Positions 44,568 through 49,394 of a stretch of DNA of 49,394 nucleotides are shown here, piece by piece. The notes under the pieces are model-generated. The model was not told the DNA's origin. It was given only the letters and a program-made list of their open reading frames with translations, and ran no database searches. The translations under genes were made by a program, and so were the position numbers. The stretch spans positions 1-49,394 of the forward strand of contig JAIETE010000124.1 in assembly GCA_019745505.1 (NCBI GenBank). Direction: 5' to 3'. Each line of letters begins with the position of its first letter. The first letter of the stretch is position 1. This DNA comes from Candidatus Obscuribacterales bacterium. GTDB lineage: Bacteria; Cyanobacteriota; Vampirovibrionia; Obscuribacterales; Obscuribacteraceae.

Positions 44568-45635
44568 ATGAAAAAGTTAGCCGTTACTATGCAATTGTCG
44601 CTCGGGCTGATTGCCGGGACGTTGATGTCGCTTGCTGCACTGACTGGCTGCGGGCAGACGACAGCACCACAGCAAGCAGCTTCCGCTGGTTGGGGCTATA
44701 TCGACAATACCGGAAACGTGGTTATTCCGCCCCAGTTCGAGGCCGCTATGCCATTCAGCCAGGATCGAGCAGGAGTGCTCAAGGGTGGGCGTTGGGGCTT
44801 CATCGACAAGAAGGGGCAATTTGTCATCTCTCCTCAGTACAACACTGTGGAGTCGTTCTCAGAGGGGCGAGCCGCAATTCAGGTCGGGGATAAATGGGGC
44901 TTTATCGACTTGAATGGTCGGGTATGCGTGCAGCCGCAATATGAGAACACCATGCCTTTTTCGGACGGAACGGCTCCCGTGCGCTTAAACAAGCAGTGGG
45001 GCTATGTCGGCAAGGAAGGCGAGACCATAATGCCCGCCAACTCGATGAACGTTAAGCCCATGACCGAGGGACGCGGCGCGATTCAGTTGCAGTGGGAGCC
45101 GAAATGGAATCCGTGGGGGTTTGTTAACGACAAGGGTGAGATTGTTATCAAGCAGCAGTATGGGAGTGTCACGCCGTTTAAGAACGGCATCTCCGAAGTC
45201 CGAGACGAGAAAGGCAAAACGGGCCTGCTCGACCGTGACGGTGTGATTATCTACAAGGATGAAACCGAACTGCCTTCTCTGTTTCACGACGGCCTGGCGA
45301 TCACTTCAAACAGGGGCAAACAAGGCTTTGCTGATAACAAGGGCAACATCGTTATCCCGACCGAATACGATCAGGTTGAAAATTTCACCGAAGGAATAGC
45401 CATGGTCCGCCAGGACTTGCATTGGGGATACGTCAACAACAAAGGCGAAGTAATCGCAAAAATGCAGTATGACAAGGCAACGCCTTTCAAGGAAGGACTG
45501 GCGGCCGTCAAGTTGGCGGGCGGACGCTGGGGTTATCTCAATACCAAAGGCAAACTGGCGATCGAGCCGATTTATGACGAAGCCCAGCCTTTTTCCGAGG
45601 GGCTGGCAGCGGTCAAACAGGACCAAGCCAAGTAA
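44568..45635 (+). CDS. WG-repeat lipoprotein
   Basis: 355 residues. The signal peptide ends with a lipobox, LTGC (Cys28), so it is a lipoprotein. The rest is about nine WG/KWG beta repeats of roughly 30-35 residues. They begin W-G-Y/F-I/V-D/N-x-x-G and continue with I-x-P-x-Y and F-x-x-G-x-A (for example WGFIDKKGQFVISPQYN, WGYVNNKGEVIAKMQYD). Two repeats have lost the Trp (TGLLDRDG, QGFADNKG). WG repeats form beta structures with unknown binding roles on the cell surface. Confidence 0.93.
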   Translation: MKKLAVTMQLSLGLIAGTLMSLAALTGCGQTTAPQQAASAGWGYIDNTGNVVIPPQFEAAMPFSQDRAGVLKGGRWGFIDKKGQFVISPQYNTVESFSEGRAAIQVGDKWGFIDLNGRVCVQPQYENTMPFSDGTAPVRLNKQWGYVGKEGETIMPANSMNVKPMTEGRGAIQLQWEPKWNPWGFVNDKGEIVIKQQYGSVTPFKNGISEVRDEKGKTGLLDRDGVIIYKDETELPSLFHDGLAITSNRGKQGFADNKGNIVIPTEYDQVENFTEGIAMVRQDLHWGYVNNKGEVIAKMQYDKATPFKEGLAAVKLAGGRWGYLNTKGKLAIEPIYDEAQPFSEGLAAVKQDQAK

Positions 45636-45690
45636 GCAGGGCGCTGACTCTAAGAGCGCCGCGCATTCGCAAGCTTCGCAATGGAATTTC

Positions 45691-45720
45691 AAGCCCGGCA
45701 AAGTCGAAATTGCTGGGCTT
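45691..45720 (+). terminator. Inverted repeat after the WG gene, possible terminator
   Basis: AAGCCCGGCAA pairs with TTGCTGGGCTT with one mismatch, around an 8-base loop. There is no clear T run, so it may only slow or protect the transcript end. It lies 56 bases after the stop. Confidence 0.35.
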
Positions 45721-45750
45721 GGCGCTTAAATACGGGCATTCTCGGGTTAT

Positions 45751-45767
45751 CATATCCAGAAGATATG
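45751..45767. promoter_or_regulatory. Inverted repeat upstream of xdhA
   Basis: CATATC and GATATG (45751-45767) are perfect complements with a CAGAA spacer, 56 bases before the xdhA ATG. It may be an operator for the xanthine dehydrogenase operon. No known repressor site is matched. Confidence 0.25.
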
Positions 45768-45823
45768 TGCGTTGCCTGGGGCTTGGCGACGACGGGTGGT
45801 CGGTGATTTGGCGGGGGAGCTGA

Positions 45824-47284
45824 ATGCGAGACTTTATCCTTTTGTACGTCAACGGTGTCGAGCACCGTATAAGCGGCGAGGAAGCCTTCGTTTCGTTGTC
45901 CGATTACCTGCGTTATGCGCTGGGCAAGTGCGGCACGAAGGTAGTCTGCGCCGAGGGCGACTGCGGAGCCTGCACTGTTTTTCTGGGGCGTCTGAGCGCG
46001 GACCGAAGCGCAGTTGAATACATTCCTGTGAATGCCTGCATTCAATACCTTTACCAATTGGATTGCACCCACATCGTTACCGTCGAAGGTTTGAAAGTAG
46101 ACGGAGACCTGAATAGAATCCAGCAATCAATGGTCGACTGCCATGGTGCGCAGTGCGGATATTGCACGCCGGGATTCATCGTGGCGATGTGCTCGCTTTT
46201 CGAGCAATGCGAAAAGAAAGAAAAATCGTGCGCCATTACCAGGCAGGAAGTCAGCGACGCGCTCACCGGCAATTTGTGTCGGTGCACCGGGTATGAAGCG
46301 ATCATCAAAGCGGCGATGAGCGTTGACGAAAAAGAATACAAGCGACTGGAAAATCTCTATCCTCCTCAAGCTCTGGTGAATGTATTTAAAAAGCACCATG
46401 ACGAGCCGGTTTTGGTTAAGAGTGAAGAGGCGGAGTTTTTCAAGCCGACGGATATTAAATCAGCTGTCGAATATAAGAACAAGAATTCCGGTGCTGTCAT
46501 CGTATCTGGTGGCACTGATGTTTGTGTCAATCTAAACAAAGGACGCATCGAGCCGCAAAAGATAATGGTTCTGACTCATGTCGGCGGGCTGGATGAATTA
46601 AGAACAAATGGCAATACGGTTGAGATTGGCGCGCGGGTTACTTTGCGCAGGCTGGAAGAGTTTTTCCAAGACTCTTTGCCTGAGTTTCACCATATCCTCT
46701 GGATTTTCGGCTCGCCCCAAATCAGATACGCCGGAACTTTAGCAGGCAATATTGCCAATGGCTCTCCGATTGCCGATTCGTTGCCATTCTTGTTTGTCTC
46801 CGGCGCGGAAGTGGAAGTCGCGGGGCTCAAGGGTGAACGCCGCATTAAGGTCAATCAGCTTTACAGCGGTTATCGCAAAATGGTCTTGACTGAAGATGAA
46901 GTCATCGTTCGCATCCACATTCCAATGCCCGCCAAGGCGGCAAAATTGAAACTGTACAAAGTGTCGAAGCGCGAACATCTCGATATTTCCAGCTTCACCG
47001 CTGCCATTAGCCTGGAGCGCAATGGAGACAAAATCGCCAATGCGCAGGTGGCATACGGCGGTGTGGCGGCGGTAGTTTTAAAACTGCCAAAGACGGAAGA
47101 GTTTCTCAACGGCAAGCCTTTCTCGCTGGACACATTCCGTCAGGCCGGTGAAGTGGCGATGAAGGAAATCACCCCGATAAGCGACGTGCGTGGTTCGAAA
47201 GATTACCGCTTGCAATTGGCAGCCAACATAATGGAAAAGTTCTACTTCGAGACCGCTGACGAGAAGGAGCTAGTATGTCCGTAG
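45824..47284 (+). CDS. xdhA: Xanthine dehydrogenase small subunit (2Fe-2S and FAD)
   Basis: 486 residues. The plant-type ferredoxin domain (1-85) has CAEGDCGAC (Cys42, Cys47, Cys50) plus Cys72. The second 2Fe-2S domain has CGYC (Cys111, Cys114) and CRC (Cys152, Cys154). The FAD domain (about 185-355) has VSGGTDVCV and AGNIANGSPIADSLP, and the CO-dehydrogenase flavoprotein C-terminal domain follows. It carries electrons from the molybdenum centre to NAD or another acceptor. GGGGGAG stands just before the ATG. The 3' end overlaps the large-subunit gene by 10 bases. Confidence 0.95.
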   Translation: MRDFILLYVNGVEHRISGEEAFVSLSDYLRYALGKCGTKVVCAEGDCGACTVFLGRLSADRSAVEYIPVNACIQYLYQLDCTHIVTVEGLKVDGDLNRIQQSMVDCHGAQCGYCTPGFIVAMCSLFEQCEKKEKSCAITRQEVSDALTGNLCRCTGYEAIIKAAMSVDEKEYKRLENLYPPQALVNVFKKHHDEPVLVKSEEAEFFKPTDIKSAVEYKNKNSGAVIVSGGTDVCVNLNKGRIEPQKIMVLTHVGGLDELRTNGNTVEIGARVTLRRLEEFFQDSLPEFHHILWIFGSPQIRYAGTLAGNIANGSPIADSLPFLFVSGAEVEVAGLKGERRIKVNQLYSGYRKMVLTEDEVIVRIHIPMPAKAAKLKLYKVSKREHLDISSFTAAISLERNGDKIANAQVAYGGVAAVVLKLPKTEEFLNGKPFSLDTFRQAGEVAMKEITPISDVRGSKDYRLQLAANIMEKFYFETADEKELVCP

Positions 47285-49394
47285 TCGGAAAAGACATTCC
47301 GCATGATTCAGCCGTTGGTCATGTTAGCGGCGAATCAGTCTATATCGATGACATGCCGTTTGCGAAGAACGAATTATTGGTCGACTTTGTCGGCAGTCCT
47401 GTCGCCTGCGGCCATATCAAGACTGTCGATTACAGCGCTGCCCTGAAGATCAAAGGCGTGGTCGCCTGCTACACATACAAGGATCTTCCAGGCATCAACA
47501 AATTCGGTCCGATTATTCAGGACGAAGTCTTGCTCTGCGAAGATCACTCGTCTTTCATCGGGGAGCCGATCGTTGTAATTGCAGCCGAAACTCGCAAAGC
47601 GTTAGCCAGAGCCAAGCGGGCAGTAAAGCTTGAAGTAGAAGAGCTTGAGCCGATCTTGAGTATAGATGCGGCAATATCAAAGCAGGAGTTTTTGGATAAA
47701 ACATACCGAATAGCGCGCGGAGACGCGGAGCGCGGTATCAGAGAATCAAAGCACAAGCTGGAAGGGACTTGTGTAATCGGGGGGCAAGAACACTTCTATC
47801 TCGAATCGCAAGCGGCGCTGGTCGTGCCGGGAGAATACGATCAGTTGGTTGTTCATTCTTCGACGCAGCATCCCAGTGAAATTCAGCAAGTGCTAGCTAA
47901 GGTATTGGGATTGAGGCAAAATCAAGTTGTCGTAGTGACCAAGCGAATGGGAGGCGGCTTCGGCGGCAAGGAGTCGCAAGCTACACACCCGGCTGGAATG
48001 GCGGCTCTGGTGGCACTGAAGACCAAACGTCCGGCGCGAATCATCTACACCAAAGATGACGACATGAAATTCACAGGAAAGCGTCACCCTTTCCAGAACA
48101 ACTTTCAGGTTGCCTTTGACGATAACGGTCGAATCACGGCACTGAAAGCTCATCTTTATGCAGATGGCGGTGCGGCTGCCGATCTATCGACCGCTGTTCT
48201 TGGGCGTGCTATTACGCACATCGATAATGCTTATTTCATAGAAAACGCTGATGTCGTCGGTCAGATTTGTAAGACCAACTATCCGCCGACCACCGCATTT
48301 CGAGGTTTTGGTGGACCGCAAGGAGTGGCGACAATCGAAAGCATCATGCAGGACATCGCCGCCTATCTGGGCAAAGATCCGCTTGATGTGCGCCTGGCTA
48401 ATTTGTACGGAGTAGATGAACGAAACACTACGCATTATGGACAGTTGCTCAAATACAACACTTTGCCTCAGCTCTTCGACGAGATTGTGGCAAGCTCGGA
48501 TTACAGAAATCGTCGCCAGCTGATCGATAAGTTCAATACCGAGTCGCGAACCCATCTCAAAGGACTGGCCCTGACTCCGGTGAAGTTTGGGATTTCATTC
48601 ACAAACACGATGCTCAATCAAGCCAATGCTCTGGTCAATGTCTATCTCGACGGCACGATTCAGGTGTCGACCGGCGCTACTGAAATGGGTCAAGGCGTCA
48701 ATACAAACATAAAAATGCTCGTTGCCGACGAATTTTCGATTGACCCTGATTGGGTGATCGTGATGACGACATCCACTGAGAAGAATAACAATACGTCCGC
48801 CACTGCTGCCTCTTCAGCGACTGATTTGAATGGAAGCGCGGCGGTCAACGCCTGCCGGAAAATCAGAAGCTCGATGGCGGAAGTCGCCGCCAGGCATTTT
48901 GACAAAACGGAAATTGGAATCGGAGCATTTCCTGACAGAATCGTTTTTGCAGATGGACATATTTACGACGAGCGCCGACCGCACAATAAATTGAAGTGGC
49001 AGGAGCTGGTGGCGATGTCCTATCGCGAGCGCGTCAGCCTTGGCGAGCGTGGCTATTATGCGACTCAAGGCATTGGTTTCGATTGGACAAAGGGACAGGG
49101 TTCGCCTTTCTTGTACTTTACCTGCGGATGCGCTGTGGCGGAAGTTTGCATCGACCGATTCACTGGGCAGATGAAAGTCGAGCGCGTTGACATTCTTATG
49201 GATATTGGCAAATCGATTAATCCCGGCATTAATCGTGGTCAGATTGTGGGCGGATTTGTGCAGGGAATGGGTTGGGTGACCAATGAAGAATTGAAATATT
49301 CAGACAAGGGAGCACTTCTTTCGTACTCACCTACGACCTACAAAATTCCCAACATTCAGGATATTCCGGCGCAACTCACTTGTAATTTCATCGA
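47275..49394 (+). CDS. xdhB: Xanthine dehydrogenase molybdenum subunit, 3' end outside window
   Basis: The frame from ATG 47275 is open for 706 codons to the edge. It matches the molybdopterin-binding subunit of xanthine dehydrogenase throughout: GGQEHFYLE (the Glu equivalent to substrate-binding Glu802 of bovine enzyme), KRMGGGFGGKE, TAFRGFGGPQG (Arg equivalent to Arg880), TGATEMGQG, and a final STYKIPNIQDIP-like stretch. Both purine-contacting residues are kept, so xanthine or hypoxanthine is a more likely substrate than carbon monoxide or an aldehyde. The catalytic Glu in the C-terminal GEPP-type motif lies beyond the window. It overlaps xdhA by 10 bases, so the two are co-translated. Confidence 0.93.
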   Translation, partial: MSVVGKDIPHDSAVGHVSGESVYIDDMPFAKNELLVDFVGSPVACGHIKTVDYSAALKIKGVVACYTYKDLPGINKFGPIIQDEVLLCEDHSSFIGEPIVVIAAETRKALARAKRAVKLEVEELEPILSIDAAISKQEFLDKTYRIARGDAERGIRESKHKLEGTCVIGGQEHFYLESQAALVVPGEYDQLVVHSSTQHPSEIQQVLAKVLGLRQNQVVVVTKRMGGGFGGKESQATHPAGMAALVALKTKRPARIIYTKDDDMKFTGKRHPFQNNFQVAFDDNGRITALKAHLYADGGAAADLSTAVLGRAITHIDNAYFIENADVVGQICKTNYPPTTAFRGFGGPQGVATIESIMQDIAAYLGKDPLDVRLANLYGVDERNTTHYGQLLKYNTLPQLFDEIVASSDYRNRRQLIDKFNTESRTHLKGLALTPVKFGISFTNTMLNQANALVNVYLDGTIQVSTGATEMGQGVNTNIKMLVADEFSIDPDWVIVMTTSTEKNNNTSATAASSATDLNGSAAVNACRKIRSSMAEVAARHFDKTEIGIGAFPDRIVFADGHIYDERRPHNKLKWQELVAMSYRERVSLGERGYYATQGIGFDWTKGQGSPFLYFTCGCAVAEVCIDRFTGQMKVERVDILMDIGKSINPGINRGQIVGGFVQGMGWVTNEELKYSDKGALLSYSPTTYKIPNIQDIPAQLTCNFI

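Noticed and set aside
1-49394. CRISPR arrays, tRNA/rRNA genes, insertion sequences, prophage
   Set aside because: No regularly spaced repeats, cloverleaf sequences, transposase or phage genes were seen on reading both strands. A covariance-model search would be needed to exclude small RNAs.

Overview
The window looks like chromosomal DNA of a Gram-negative-type bacterium of roughly 50% GC. My best guess is a non-photosynthetic relative of Cyanobacteria (Melainabacteria/Vampirovibrionia, Obscuribacterales-like). That is inference from gene style: very long FHA proteins, LysM/Pro/His-rich proteins, a TonB-domain protein with a multi-pass N-terminus, WG repeats, many small secreted proteins of no known family, and a bacteriophytochrome. 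No rRNA or tRNA gene, phage, insertion sequence or CRISPR array was seen.

Layout. 1-11650: envelope and sensing genes (small secreted proteins, a glycine-zipper protein, a two-LysM protein, a phytochrome photosensory core with no output domain, a metallo-beta-lactamase/rhodanese fusion, a TonB-C protein, a lone TadG-like protein, an NlpC/P60-like secreted protein). 11882-15771: a MocR-type regulator followed by an alkylation-repair pair (Ada-AlkA fusion and ogt, overlapping by 4 bases). 15992-24073: a 2607-residue protein with two FHA domains and a C-terminal zinc-metalloprotease signature, with a small partner gene 15 bases downstream. 24334-29357: a TPR protein, a reverse-strand trio (degenerate J-domain protein, exported rhodanese, small secreted protein) and a protein with two thioredoxin-like regions whose best ribosome-binding site is out of frame. 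29447-36024: an OmpR-type response regulator and a sensor histidine kinase flank a set of TadE/TadG-like pseudopilin genes. Three intergenic regions in this set carry 11-base direct repeats of TGAAAC type, in register with candidate -10 boxes. 36090-39244: a small membrane protein, a DHH phosphoesterase and a Gly/Pro/Tyr-rich secreted protein. 39245-44300: four genes with no space between them (cysteine desulfurase, CooC-like ATPase, fold-III PLP decarboxylase, cysteine synthase-rhodanese fusion). 44568-49394: a WG-repeat lipoprotein, then xdhA and a 3'-truncated xdhB of a xanthine-dehydrogenase-type molybdenum hydroxylase.

Sulfur and redox chemistry recur: three rhodanese domains, a persulfide-dioxygenase-like domain, a cysteine desulfurase, a cysteine synthase and a molybdenum hydroxylase whose family needs a sulfurated cofactor. 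The strongest candidates for something undescribed are the repeat-phased promoters of the pseudopilin set, the four-gene PLP/CooC cassette, the FHA-metalloprotease giant with its small neighbour, and the phytochrome core without an output domain.
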